The notes beneath the pieces were generated by a model. It ran no database searches and was not told the DNA's origin. It was given only the letters and a program-made list of their open reading frames with translations. Shown piece by piece: positions 24,070-33,259 of a stretch of DNA of 50,165 nucleotides. The stretch covers positions 1 to 50,165 of the forward strand of contig JALHHH010000019.1 in the NCBI GenBank assembly GCA_022837485.1, written 5' to 3'. The position numbers were made by a program, and so were the translations under genes. Each line of letters starts with the position of its first letter. Within the stretch, counting starts at the first letter, position 1. The stretch comes from Bacteroidales bacterium (GTDB lineage Bacteria > Bacteroidota > Bacteroidia > Bacteroidales > Lentimicrobiaceae).

Positions 24070-26253
24070 TCAGCGACCCCTGCGTGCCGGTTCGCCGTCG
24101 TCCAGTACAAAATCCATCTGCTTCTTCAGCAAGTCGACCCTCCGGACTCTGATCCTGACCGGAGCACCAAGCCTGAACTCACGCCCGTGATGCTGCCCGA
24201 TAACCCTGTAATTGTCTTCATCCAGGTAATAGAAGTCATCGTCCATATAACGCAGCGAAACCATACCCTCGCACTTACTGCCCTCCAGCTCCACAAAAAT
24301 TCCGTATTTGCTCACGCCGGAGATCTTGCCGTCGAACGATTGTCCTATTTTATCCATAAGGTATTCGGCCTGTTTGTATTTCACCGAAGCCCGTTCTGCC
24401 TCGGCCGCCTTGCGCTCCATTTCCGAGCTGTGGACGCAGTATTCCTCGAATTCATCCTGACTGACGGATGGCTTTCCTGCCAGATAACGATCGAGCAAAC
24501 GGTGTACCATCAGGTCGGGATACCGGCGGATGGGCGAAGTAAAATGCGTGTAAAAGGGAAATGCCAGTCCGTAATGCCCCACATTCACGGTTGAATACTC
24601 GGCTTTCGACATGGTCCGGATGGCAATGGTCTCTATCATATGCTCCTCGCCCTTTCCGGCGATTTGCTCAAAAAGGTTGTTAAATGAATTCACCACTCCT
24701 TTCCGGGAACTCAGATTAACCTTATAACCCAATTTGGCGATAAATTCGGCAAAGCGCTGAAGTTTTTCAGGATTGGGCTCATCGTGAACACGGTAAACAA
24801 AAGTTCTGGGCTTCGCATTGCCGGTCTTTTTACCGATTTTCTCGGCCACCTTTCGGTTTGCAAGCAGCATAAAATCCTCGATAAGCATGTTCGACTCCTT
24901 CTGCTCCTTGATATACGTATCAATTGGTTTGCCTTTCTCGTCGAGGATAAACTTAACCTCCTGTGAGTTGAACGCGATGGCTCCTTTACGAAAACGCTCT
25001 TTGCGAAGCGCCGAAGCAAGGTTATGCAATACCATAATTTGATCGCGGTAGTCCCCGTCGCCCCCTTCAATCATAGCCTGAACCTCCTCGTAGTTGTACC
25101 GCCGGTCGCTGTTGATTACCGTACGGCCAAACCATTCACTGCTTACCCTGGCCTGATCGTCGAGGGTAAAAACGGCGGAATAGCACAATTTTTCTTCGTT
25201 TGGACGAAGAGAACAAACATTATTGGAAAGCTTCTCGGGAAGCATGGGAATGGTGCGGTCGACCAGATAAATGGATGTGCCACGTTCAAAGGCTTCGCGG
25301 TCGATGGCCGAGCCTGTTTTCACGTAATACGATACATCGGCGATATGCACGCCTACCTCCCACTCCCCGGAGCTGAGCTTACGCAGCGAAAGGGCATCGT
25401 CGAAGTCCTTGGCATCCTCGGGATCGATGGTGATTGTCCATACATCCCTGAAGTCTTTGCGTTGCTGCAGTTCAGAAGCCGGAATTTCGACGGGGATGTT
25501 TTCGGCTTCTTTCATGGTTTGCTTGTTAAACTGCAGCGGAAACTCAAACGTGGCCAGGATGGAGTTCATCTCCACGTCGTTATCTCCGGGTTTGCCGAGT
25601 ACCTGCATTATCTCGCCGAAGGGATTCTTCGAGCGTTCGGGCCAGTCGGTGATCCGGGCAATGGCTTTTTGTCCGTGCGTGGCTTTATTCATCGACTCTT
25701 TCGGTATGAAGATATCGACGGGTATCGAAACATCGTCGGGCACCAGGAAGGCAAACTTTCCGCTTACCTGAACCGTTCCCACGTACTGGCTCCGTCCCCT
25801 CTGCAGCACTTCCACAATCTGGCCTTCCGTTTTGCGACCCTTGCGCATGGGGAAAAGATGAACCCTCACGGTATCTCCGTGCAGGGCATGCCCGGTGTTG
25901 TTGGCAGCGATAAATACATCTTCATCAAGCTCAGGCGTCGCCACATAAGCCTTGCCCGTCTGTTTCATGTCGACAATACCGGTTATGGCGGTGTGAAGTA
26001 TTTTATCGGCCAGCAGCTCCGGATTGTATTTATACTTCCCCCGGTTCATCTCCAGCACTACCTTGTCCTTTGCCAGCTTATCGAGCAGTGATTTTACAAG
26101 CTCCCGGCTTTCTTTGCCGGTGATTCCAAGTTCGTTCGAAACCTGCCTGAAATTAAATGCCCTGAATGGATTTGCCGAGAAAAGAGTTTCAACGGTTTTG
26201 ATAAAAGGATCCTGCTTTGCTGAAGCACTTACCGGCTTTTTCTTCTTTGCCAT
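24070..26253 (-). CDS. rnr: ribonuclease R
   Basis: 3'-5' exoribonuclease of the RNB family, 727 residues, able to degrade structured RNA. An N-terminal helix-turn-helix-like region (FNFRQVSNELGITGKESRELV) is followed by cold-shock OB folds, then the RNB catalytic domain with TIDPEDAKDFDDALSL holding the Mg-binding Asp residues. DRTIPMLPEKLSNNVCSLRPNEEKL and HFTSPIRRYPDLMVHRLL follow. An S1 domain (GKISGVSKYGIFVELE) and a basic tail end the protein. It converges on cysN through a shared terminator. Its start faces the response-regulator gene across a 317-base spacer. Confidence 0.96.
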   Translation of the reverse strand: MAKKKKPVSASAKQDPFIKTVETLFSANPFRAFNFRQVSNELGITGKESRELVKSLLDKLAKDKVVLEMNRGKYKYNPELLADKILHTAITGIVDMKQTGKAYVATPELDEDVFIAANNTGHALHGDTVRVHLFPMRKGRKTEGQIVEVLQRGRSQYVGTVQVSGKFAFLVPDDVSIPVDIFIPKESMNKATHGQKAIARITDWPERSKNPFGEIMQVLGKPGDNDVEMNSILATFEFPLQFNKQTMKEAENIPVEIPASELQQRKDFRDVWTITIDPEDAKDFDDALSLRKLSSGEWEVGVHIADVSYYVKTGSAIDREAFERGTSIYLVDRTIPMLPEKLSNNVCSLRPNEEKLCYSAVFTLDDQARVSSEWFGRTVINSDRRYNYEEVQAMIEGGDGDYRDQIMVLHNLASALRKERFRKGAIAFNSQEVKFILDEKGKPIDTYIKEQKESNMLIEDFMLLANRKVAEKIGKKTGNAKPRTFVYRVHDEPNPEKLQRFAEFIAKLGYKVNLSSRKGVVNSFNNLFEQIAGKGEEHMIETIAIRTMSKAEYSTVNVGHYGLAFPFYTHFTSPIRRYPDLMVHRLLDRYLAGKPSVSQDEFEEYCVHSSEMERKAAEAERASVKYKQAEYLMDKIGQSFDGKISGVSKYGIFVELEGSKCEGMVSLRYMDDDFYYLDEDNYRVIGQHHGREFRLGAPVRIRVRRVDLLKKQMDFVLDDGEPARRGR

Positions 26254-26570
26254 AATGGGTTGTTTTTAGTATTGTAAAAGTAATCATTTCCTTTAAGGAT
26301 GCTGGCAATTGCAGCTTAAAACCTGGTATTTCACTGCTTAACCACCATATGGTACACGCCCTCCACGGAACACCCAACCATGCTTTTTTGTGAAAAGACG
26401 AATATAATACACCCCGTATGAAAAAAATTTTGTGAAAACCGTATTACCTTTTGCGATTTTGTAAATAAACAAGTTGATTGATACACCGGGAGACCCGGAC
26501 GCTGGTTAATTTTTTTACATCTTAACCCTGATCGTTCCGGACTTAGTAATTGCTCACATACTGCTACGAC
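26254..26570. other. spacer between rnr and the response regulator
   Basis: No gene is seen. On the minus strand TACTTTTA (about 26274-26281), one base off the -7 consensus, could serve rnr. On the plus strand TACCTTTT within TTACCTTTTGCG near 26450 is the nearest match for the regulator gene, again imperfect. The rest is AT-rich without repeats. Confidence 0.4.
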
Positions 26571-26939
26571 ATGGAAAAAAAACGCATTTTAATTGCCGAA
26601 GACAATATTATCAACCAAAAGGTCGCGTTATTATTACTGCAAAAGTACAATCAAACCATCGACATCGCTGAAAACGGGATGATCGCCGTGGAGAAGTTCC
26701 GGACCGAAAAGTACGATCTGGTACTTATGGACTTGCATATGCCCGAACTCGATGGTTTTGAAGCCACCCTGAAAATCAGGGAAATTGAAGAGTCGGAAAA
26801 ACGCGATCAGAAAGTAAAAATCTTTGCTATGACGGCAAGTGCCGTTTCCGATGACAGCGACCGCTGCTATGCCGTTGGTATGGACGGATACATTACCAAG
26901 CCATTCAGAGCCGAGGAAGTTATTAAAGCACTTGAATAG
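26571..26939 (+). CDS. orphan single-domain response regulator
   Basis: A 122-residue CheY-like receiver domain with no output domain. RILIAEDN holds the acidic pocket, LVLMDLHMPELDG holds the phospho-acceptor Asp (about 55), FAMTASA holds the Thr switch and YITKPF the Lys. The text resembles receiver domains of hybrid histidine kinases. No kinase is encoded nearby, so its partner is unknown. I begin at the Met before EKKRILIAEDN rather than seven codons upstream, because receiver domains start there. Its 3' end overlaps the converging ABC ATPase gene by 17 bases. Confidence 0.88.
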   Translation: MEKKRILIAEDNIINQKVALLLLQKYNQTIDIAENGMIAVEKFRTEKYDLVLMDLHMPELDGFEATLKIREIEESEKRDQKVKIFAMTASAVSDDSDRCYAVGMDGYITKPFRAEEVIKALE

Positions 26940-28677
26940 ATTCCCTTCCGGGTATTGCTTCTATTAACTCCCGGGTATATCCCGAGGAGGGATTACGATA
27001 TACGCTGTCGGCCTCGCCCGATTCTACAATCTTACCCTGTTTCATTACCACCATGCGGTCCGACATAAACTTTACGACCGACAAATCGTGCGATATAAAA
27101 ATATAGGTGAAGCCGAAATCCCTTTTCAGATCGTTAAGCAGGTTGAGCACCTGAGCCTGCACCGATACATCGAGTGCCGACACCGACTCATCGCAAACGA
27201 TAAACCGGGGATTGAGTGCCAGTGCCCGTGCAATGCATATCCTCTGCCTCTGCCCTCCTGAAAACTGATGCGGGTAACGGTTGTAATGCTCTCCCGGGAG
27301 TCCAACCCGCTCAAGCAACTCCATAACTTTGCCCCTTCCCTCCCTCCGGGTGTCCGCCAGTCCGTGCACAAGCATGGGTTCCAGAATGGCTTCTCCTGCA
27401 GTAATCCGCGGATTAAGCGAGGAGTATGGATCCTGAAAGATGATCTGCATGGAAGTGCGCTTCCTGCGCAGCGCCTGCTGACCAAGCGTTGTTAGTTCTT
27501 CCCCTTCAAATACTACGCTTCCCGAGTCCGGCTCGGTAAGCCGCAGTATCGCCCGGCCCAGGGTTGTCTTGCCGCAGCCCGACTCGCCCACCAGTCCGAG
27601 GGTTTCGCCTGGATATACATCAAAACTTACTTCATCCACTGCCGTAAACCACTTTCGTTCGCGGCGAAAGACGGATCGCGGCAAGGGATAGTGCACGGAA
27701 AGACCGCTTACTTTAAGTAAAGGCTCACGGCTGTATAACTCCTTATGCCACTGCTGACGTTCCTCCTCTGAAATACTTTCGGATAACAGATGCTCTCCCC
27801 TTCCCTCCGGCCCGGTAAAATCCGCAACAACCGGCAACCGCCTCAGTCTCCTTTCAAGCGGAGGACGGCAGGCAACAAGTCCGCGCGTGTATGGATGTGT
27901 GGGATTCTCAAAAAGGGTCTTTACATCGCCCGATTCTACCAGCTGTCCATCTTTCATTACCAGAACCCTGTCGGCGATGCCGGCCACCACACCCAGGTCG
28001 TGACTTATGAATATCAGGCTCATTCCGTATTTTGCCTGCAGGGATTTCAGCAGCTTCAGTATGGCTTTTTGTACCGTAACGTCGAGAGCCGTGGTAGGCT
28101 CATCGGCAATCAGAATATCGGGACGGCAGGCGACGGCCATTGCGATCATCACACGCTGTTTCTGACCCCCTGAAAGCTGATGGGGATAGGCTCTGTAAAT
28201 ACGTTCCGGATCGGGAAGCGACACTTCCCTGAAAAGGGACAGAACGTATTCACGGGCACGGCGCCCGTCGTAGCCCAGATGAAGCCGTACCGACTCTGCA
28301 ACCTGTCTGCCGCACCGCATCACAGGGTTCAGCGATGTCATAGGCTCCTGAAAAATCATAGCGATGCGGTTACCCCGCAACGGTCTGAGCATGTGCTCCT
28401 CCATGCGATGGAGCGCACGTTCGTTCGTACTGCCGGGCATGAATACAATACTTCCCGAATCCCTGCGGCTTACACCTTCCGGCAGCAACTGCATCACCGA
28501 AAGAGAAGTAACCGACTTGCCCGAACCGCTTTCACCAACAATCCCGAGCGACTCACCGGCACTCAGCGTAAACGAAACACCCTGTACTGCCTTTTGCCAG
28601 CCCGTGTCCTGCCTGAACGAAATTCCAAGGTCTTCAACGCAAAGGACAACAGACGGTTTAGTACTTTCGGTTTTCAT
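26923..28677 (-). CDS. peptide-type ABC transporter, two fused ATPase domains
   Basis: A 584-residue protein with two complete ABC ATPase domains in one chain, like GsiA, YejF or fused DppD-DppF. Domain 1 has GESGSGKS (48-55), LSGGQKQR and ILIADEPTTALD. Domain 2 has GESGCGKT (about 362), FSGGQRQR and IVCDESVSALD, where Asp-Glu-Ser replaces Asp-Glu-Pro. The linker after domain 1 (HPYTRGLVACRPP) is the oligopeptide/dipeptide ABC signature. Permeases and binding proteins are not adjacent. It starts 12 bases after rodA on the same strand, so it is probably transcribed with the cell-shape genes. Import of peptides, perhaps wall peptides, is inferred. Confidence 0.9.
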   Translation of the reverse strand: MKTESTKPSVVLCVEDLGISFRQDTGWQKAVQGVSFTLSAGESLGIVGESGSGKSVTSLSVMQLLPEGVSRRDSGSIVFMPGSTNERALHRMEEHMLRPLRGNRIAMIFQEPMTSLNPVMRCGRQVAESVRLHLGYDGRRAREYVLSLFREVSLPDPERIYRAYPHQLSGGQKQRVMIAMAVACRPDILIADEPTTALDVTVQKAILKLLKSLQAKYGMSLIFISHDLGVVAGIADRVLVMKDGQLVESGDVKTLFENPTHPYTRGLVACRPPLERRLRRLPVVADFTGPEGRGEHLLSESISEEERQQWHKELYSREPLLKVSGLSVHYPLPRSVFRRERKWFTAVDEVSFDVYPGETLGLVGESGCGKTTLGRAILRLTEPDSGSVVFEGEELTTLGQQALRRKRTSMQIIFQDPYSSLNPRITAGEAILEPMLVHGLADTRREGRGKVMELLERVGLPGEHYNRYPHQFSGGQRQRICIARALALNPRFIVCDESVSALDVSVQAQVLNLLNDLKRDFGFTYIFISHDLSVVKFMSDRMVVMKQGKIVESGEADSVYRNPSSGYTRELIEAIPGRESIQVL

Positions 28678-28689
28678 GCCTGACGGGAT

Positions 28690-29952
28690 CTATAGAAGGG
28701 CATTGCGGTTGGCATCCTGTTTTATAAAAATAAATACCAGGATGGTAAAGGCCCAGAGCGAAGATCCTCCGTAGCTGAAAAACGGGAGCGGTATACCGAT
28801 TACGGGCACCAGACCTATGGTCATGCCGATGTTTACCATAAAATGAAAAAACAATACGGCTGCCACCCCATATCCATAGATACGGCTGAAATCGGAGCGC
28901 TGCCGTTCAGCCAGGTTAACGATGCGTATCAACAAAGCCAGAAACAGTGCGATCACCACCATCGAACCAAGAAAGCCCCATTCCTCACCTACCGTACAAA
29001 AAATGAAGTCGGTACTCTGTTCCGGAACAAAATTATACTTGGTTTGTGTTCCGTTCAGATAGCCTTTGCCAAAGAATCCTCCCGATCCTATGGCGATCTT
29101 CGACTGATTAACATTATACCCAGCCCCACGGAGGTCCTGTTCTTTGCCAAGCAATACGTTGATCCTTGTTTTCTGATGCGGTTCAAGCACTTTTTCGAAT
29201 GCGTATTCCACGGAATAAATAAAGCCAATCCCAAGCAGCAGCAATCCGGCCAGATTGAGGATGTTGCGGCGGTTGCGCTTCATAAAAGCAAAGAGGAGTC
29301 CCGCCAGTACACCCAGCAGGATCATTACATACAAGGGTCCTGCCATCAGGGTTGAAAGGGCTGCAAATACAACGAAAACTCCGGCCAGCAGGAAGTTTCC
29401 CGAAAGTCCCAGGCGGTAAAGTACAAGAATGAAGGATGAATAAACCAGTGCCGATCCCGTATCGTTCTGCAAAAGTATCAGGAGAGCAGGGATACCCAGC
29501 AAAACCAGGGGAATGATGCGCGTTCGGAATTCCCTGATGTTTACATGCTGTCCGCTGAAAAAGCGCGCAATTGCCAGGTTGGTGGCAAACTTCCCGAACT
29601 CGGCAGGTTGCAGTCCGAACCCACCGATCTGAAACCACGATTTGGAACCCGATACCTCGGATCCGGCTACCAAAACCGCAACCAGTGAAACAATCACCAG
29701 CCCGTAAATAACATAGGCAAACGTACTGAAGAAGCGGGCATCGGTAAGCAATATCACCAGACCCAGAAAAAGAGAGGTGGCAATCCACACCACCTGCCTT
29801 CCGTAGCTTTGCGAGATGTCGAAAATACTCTTGTGATCTTCATTGTATACGGCAGCGTAAATATTGAGCCATCCCATCAGTACCAGAACCAGATACAGTA
29901 TGGTCAGAGTCCAGTCGATGTTGCTGAATACATTGTTTCGTTCGCGGGCCAT
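28690..29952 (-). CDS. rodA: rod-shape peptidoglycan glycosyltransferase RodA
   Basis: SEDS-family inner-membrane glycosyltransferase of 420 residues that polymerises peptidoglycan strands for elongation, together with PBP2. About ten hydrophobic helices are visible. The family segments SWFQIGGFGLQPAEFGKFATNLAIARF, ALLILLQNDTGSALVYSSFILVLYR and DFIFCTVGEEWGFLGS are present, and NIGMTIGLVPVIGIPLPFFSYGGSS contains the conserved GIPLPF..YGGSS. The ATG overlaps the PBP2 stop by one base (TGATG), so translation is coupled. It is followed by an ABC ATPase gene after 12 bases. Confidence 0.95.
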   Translation of the reverse strand: MARERNNVFSNIDWTLTILYLVLVLMGWLNIYAAVYNEDHKSIFDISQSYGRQVVWIATSLFLGLVILLTDARFFSTFAYVIYGLVIVSLVAVLVAGSEVSGSKSWFQIGGFGLQPAEFGKFATNLAIARFFSGQHVNIREFRTRIIPLVLLGIPALLILLQNDTGSALVYSSFILVLYRLGLSGNFLLAGVFVVFAALSTLMAGPLYVMILLGVLAGLLFAFMKRNRRNILNLAGLLLLGIGFIYSVEYAFEKVLEPHQKTRINVLLGKEQDLRGAGYNVNQSKIAIGSGGFFGKGYLNGTQTKYNFVPEQSTDFIFCTVGEEWGFLGSMVVIALFLALLIRIVNLAERQRSDFSRIYGYGVAAVLFFHFMVNIGMTIGLVPVIGIPLPFFSYGGSSLWAFTILVFIFIKQDANRNALL

Positions 29953-31754
29953 CAGAATAGTTTTCCGTTCATCATTCTATCTTCAATGTCTTTCCGTCTT
30001 ACCTCTCCCTTGATGTACTTCTCGATCATCAGAGAGGCTATTGGCAGAGCCCAGGTGGAACCAAAGCCTGAGTTTTCCACAATTACTCCTATGGCAATCA
30101 CCGGATTATCTGCCGGAGCAAAAGCCATAAACAGGGAGTGGTCTTTTCCGTGCGGGTTTTCAGCCGTTCCTGTTTTGCCGCACATGGTGATGTCTTCAAC
30201 CTGATACCATCGCGCGGTACCCATGGTTGCCACCTGTCGCATTCCCTCCACAACCACTTCGTAATGTTTCGGGTCAATGCTCGAAACTACTTTCTTGAAT
30301 CTCCCTCTCTGGGTATCCTTTTCACCTACTGTTCTCACAACATGCGGTACGTAATAATAACCTCTGTTAGCCATCACAACCGCTGAGTTAGCCAGCTGCA
30401 GAGGTGTAACCAGAATTTCTCCCTGTCCTATCGAAAGTGAACGTACCGTCATGGCATTCCAGCGCCCTTTACCATATATGGCATCAAAACGGGCGGCTTC
30501 GGGAACGCTTCCGCTAAGCTCATACTGCAGGTCGGTACCCAGTTTATGCCCAAAACCCATGCTCATGACATGCTGCCGCCAGGCTACGTAATTCTCCCGG
30601 ACATTTTTTCTGGCCGGATTGTTTAGAATGGAACGGTAAACGTGCCAGTGAAAGGGATTGCACGACTGTTGTATGGCAACGTAAACGTCGAGAGGCGACT
30701 GATGGTTATGGGTGCAGCGTATGGGCGATGAGCCCGGACCCTGACAGGAGTAATGCGTACGCGTGCCAAGTACCCCCTCCTGCAGCCCGACCAGGTCGTT
30801 TACCATCTTAAAGGTGGAGCCGGGAGGATACTGTCCCATCATGGCTCTGTTGAGCAGTGGCTTTACCGGGTCCTGGTTAAGCATGCTGAAGTTCTTGCTC
30901 CTGACTCTTCCCACCAGAAGGTTTGGATCGTAGGTCGGACTCGATAAAAATGCAAGTATCTCTCCGCTCGATGGCTCGATGGCTACCACACTGCCCATCT
31001 TTCCCTGCATCAGCTGTTCCCCGTACTCCTGCAACGCCCCGTCGATGGTCAGATGAAGGTCGCTTCCCATCACGGCCAGGGTGTCGTAAAGGCCGTCCTG
31101 AAAACTGCCTACCTCACGGTTGTGCACATCAACCATACGGATTTTTATCCCTTTCTTTCCCCGCAGAATCTCCTCATACGATTTTTCAATGCCGCTGATG
31201 CCTATGTAGTCGCCCGATTTGTAATACGGATCCTTATCGATTACCGACTGGTTTACCTCCCCCACATAACCCAGCAGATGGGCTGCCATCGGACGCGGGT
31301 ATTTGCGCAGCGTACGCGGCTGTACAAAGAAACCCGGAAAGCGGTACATTTTCTCTTCCAGATATCCGAAGGTTTCTTTGGAAATCTGCTTTTCGAACAA
31401 ACTGGGCTTAAAACGGCTGTATTCGCGGGCTTTTTTCATGCGCGTAACAAAACCTTCGTGCGAAATCCCCAGTAAAAGGCAGAATTCAGCCGTATCAATA
31501 TCTTTCACCTGACGCGGAATAACCATAAGGTCGTAAACCGCCTCGTTGTATACCAGCAGCTCACCCTTCCGGTCGTATATTAGCCCCCGGGCTGGATACT
31601 GGGTAACATAGCGTAATACGTTGTTGTTGGCCGATAATTCGTAACTGTCGTCGATAACCTGCAGGTAAAACAGCCTGCCCAGAAATATCAGACCGACAGC
31701 CACGAAAATGGCAATGATGGTCTGACGCCGGGAAGCTAAGGATCGGTTGGCCAT
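29952..31754 (-). CDS. mrdA: penicillin-binding protein 2
   Basis: Transpeptidase of the elongation machinery, 600 residues, anchored by one N-terminal helix (IIAIFVAVGLIFLGRLFYLQV). A pedestal (PBP dimer) domain follows. The transpeptidase motifs are PPGSTFKM (SxxK), QQSCNPF (SxN) and CGKTGTAEN (KTG). The Met at 31754 (MANRSLASRR) is used. An earlier in-frame Met at 31784 overlaps a perfect -7 box at 31782-31789 and cannot be on the transcript. It is coupled to rodA and is separated from mreD by a Crp/Fnr gene, so mrdA-rodA appears to have its own promoter. Confidence 0.95.
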   Translation of the reverse strand: MANRSLASRRQTIIAIFVAVGLIFLGRLFYLQVIDDSYELSANNNVLRYVTQYPARGLIYDRKGELLVYNEAVYDLMVIPRQVKDIDTAEFCLLLGISHEGFVTRMKKAREYSRFKPSLFEKQISKETFGYLEEKMYRFPGFFVQPRTLRKYPRPMAAHLLGYVGEVNQSVIDKDPYYKSGDYIGISGIEKSYEEILRGKKGIKIRMVDVHNREVGSFQDGLYDTLAVMGSDLHLTIDGALQEYGEQLMQGKMGSVVAIEPSSGEILAFLSSPTYDPNLLVGRVRSKNFSMLNQDPVKPLLNRAMMGQYPPGSTFKMVNDLVGLQEGVLGTRTHYSCQGPGSSPIRCTHNHQSPLDVYVAIQQSCNPFHWHVYRSILNNPARKNVRENYVAWRQHVMSMGFGHKLGTDLQYELSGSVPEAARFDAIYGKGRWNAMTVRSLSIGQGEILVTPLQLANSAVVMANRGYYYVPHVVRTVGEKDTQRGRFKKVVSSIDPKHYEVVVEGMRQVATMGTARWYQVEDITMCGKTGTAENPHGKDHSLFMAFAPADNPVIAIGVIVENSGFGSTWALPIASLMIEKYIKGEVRRKDIEDRMMNGKLF

Positions 31755-31781
31755 GGGCAGGAATGCAGTACTGTTTGCATG

Positions 31782-31789
31782 CAAAGTTA
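31782..31789 (-). promoter_or_regulatory. candidate -7 box of mrdA-rodA
   Basis: On the minus strand TAACTTTG is an exact TAnnTTTG match, 28 bases before the mrdA start. It suggests that PBP2 and RodA are transcribed apart from mreBCD. The upstream element is weak. Confidence 0.5.
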
Positions 31790-31897
31790 AGGATTAACAC
31801 CCTTCGCCTGACACCTTTCGGCATGGCTTTGACGACTTGTTTTTCTCCCTTTCGGGATGAAAAACTGCACCTGCCAAAACCGGAATTTTCTTCGGAA

Positions 31898-32590
31898 CTA
31901 TCCTTTCTGACTGATCTGTTCCAGCGCGGGGAAGTCAAGCAATTCTATATTCTTATCATTCAGGTTGATAAGGCCTTCCTTTTCGAAGGTCTTGAGAAGT
32001 TTCACAGTGCTCTCGGTAGATAGGCCCGCAAAATCGGCAATGTCCTTGCGCGAAAGGTATGGAAACACCTCTTCGCCTTCCTGTCCGGCCGCCAGATACA
32101 ACAGAGCCCCCGCCAGCCTGCCGTTCATCTGCTTGTACATCAGGTCGCGGAGCGATAAGTACAGCCGGTTGTTTTGCTCGCAGTAGCGTTTGATGATGTT
32201 GTAGGCGAAATCGCCGTTAGCCCGGATCAGATTAGTGATGGCTTCCTTCTCGATAAGACAGACGGTAGTTTCCCGCAATGCCACCACCGAATACGGATAG
32301 GTGTGGTTGTCGAAAGCCACCGACAGGCCGACAAACTCCCCCGCCTGCACAAGTTTCAGGTTGAAATTTCGGATACCGTCGCCCTCCACGTATTGCTTTG
32401 CCAGGCCGTCCATGATAAAAAGCACGCTGGAGGCAAAAGCACCCTGCTTGGTAAGGTTTTCTCCTTTGCGGAAGATCACGCGCGTCTTGCTGTCGCGCGC
32501 CAGGGCAATCTCTTCGGGCAGGAGGTTCCGGAAGCAGGGAGCATCGATGCTGCCCAGTGAACAATCGTCGGGAGGCACAAAGGTTTTCAT
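31898..32590 (-). CDS. Crp/Fnr-family transcription regulator
   Basis: A 230-residue regulator with a cyclic-nucleotide-binding-like beta barrel (FRKGENLTKQGAFASSVLFIMDGLAKQYVEG, AGEFVGLSVAF) and a dimer helix. A C-terminal winged HTH follows (LSRKDIADFAGLSTESTVKLLKTFEKEGLI), where S-T-E-S-T-V-K-L-L-K is the recognition helix. Two Cys near the N-terminus (Cys10, Cys19) do not form the full FNR Fe-S set. The usual cAMP-binding Arg-Ser pair is not evident, so the ligand is unknown. The gene sits between mreD and mrdA, an unusual place. It has its own -7 box and is probably a separate unit. Confidence 0.9.
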   Translation of the reverse strand: MKTFVPPDDCSLGSIDAPCFRNLLPEEIALARDSKTRVIFRKGENLTKQGAFASSVLFIMDGLAKQYVEGDGIRNFNLKLVQAGEFVGLSVAFDNHTYPYSVVALRETTVCLIEKEAITNLIRANGDFAYNIIKRYCEQNNRLYLSLRDLMYKQMNGRLAGALLYLAAGQEGEEVFPYLSRKDIADFAGLSTESTVKLLKTFEKEGLINLNDKNIELLDFPALEQISQKG

Positions 32591-32594
32591 AGGA

Positions 32595-32602
32595 CAAAGT
32601 TA
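32595..32602 (-). promoter_or_regulatory. candidate -7 box of the Crp/Fnr gene
   Basis: On the minus strand TAACTTTG exactly matches TAnnTTTG only a few bases before the start codon, so the transcript would be almost leaderless. The same octamer is used before mrdA. Confidence 0.45.
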
Positions 32603-32743
32603 ACCCATTTTCGTTAATCCCGTAGAAGCCATAACCTGCTGCCCCGGTATCGCAAAGCTCATCCTCCCGGAAACTGACCATCCCCCGAAAGGTTAAAAAA
32701 GAAGAATGCAGGAATACCCGGCCGGATATTCGGCAGAAACCGG

Positions 32744-33259
32744 CTATTTTTTTCGGGGCATGAAAAGGTAAACGGCGATGACGATAAGTGCAATGGTGAA
32801 AATACTGCTCAGAATTGTTCGCAGCAATACCATCCCGATCTCGGCAAAACGGAAGGCTTCAAGCAGAAACAGCACGAGATGATGGACAAACACAAGCAGG
32901 GAGGTATACGCCAGAAACCATTTAAAGCCCATGTGTGCAATACCGGGTTTCAGATTGCCTTCATACTCGGCAGGTGCACCAACCAGGCGAACGACAAAAG
33001 GCCTTACAAAAGCCATAAATACCGCAGCCGCCGCATGCAAACCCGTTGAATTGCTGAAGCTGTCGACACCATAGCCCAGCAGAAAAGCTGAGATAAGCAA
33101 TGCCCAGCCCGGAATTTCGAACGGCAGCAACAGAATAAACAACACATAAACCATGGGATCAATGTAGCCGCCCAGATTTATGTGGCTCAGGATAAGCACC
33201 TGAACAGCAATCAGGACAAAAAACCTGATGACGTCGTTTATGTATGTGCTACTCATCAA
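32744..33259 (-). CDS. mreD: rod shape-determining protein MreD
   Basis: Small inner-membrane protein of the elongation complex, 171 residues, with five to six hydrophobic helices and almost no soluble part. VYVLFILLLPFEIPGWALLISAFLLGYGVDSFSNSTGLHAAAAVFMAFVRPFV carries the conserved GxxxDxxxxxxxGxHAxA pattern of MreD. It overlaps the mreC stop by 11 bases, so the two are coupled. A 153-base gap and a Crp/Fnr gene follow it before mrdA. Confidence 0.9.
   Translation of the reverse strand: MMSSTYINDVIRFFVLIAVQVLILSHINLGGYIDPMVYVLFILLLPFEIPGWALLISAFLLGYGVDSFSNSTGLHAAAAVFMAFVRPFVVRLVGAPAEYEGNLKPGIAHMGFKWFLAYTSLLVFVHHLVLFLLEAFRFAEIGMVLLRTILSSIFTIALIVIAVYLFMPRKK

Noticed and set aside
25024..26091. 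A 355-codon plus-strand frame opposite rnr
   Set aside because: It lies fully antisense to ribonuclease R, whose domains are complete. No motif or promoter supports it.
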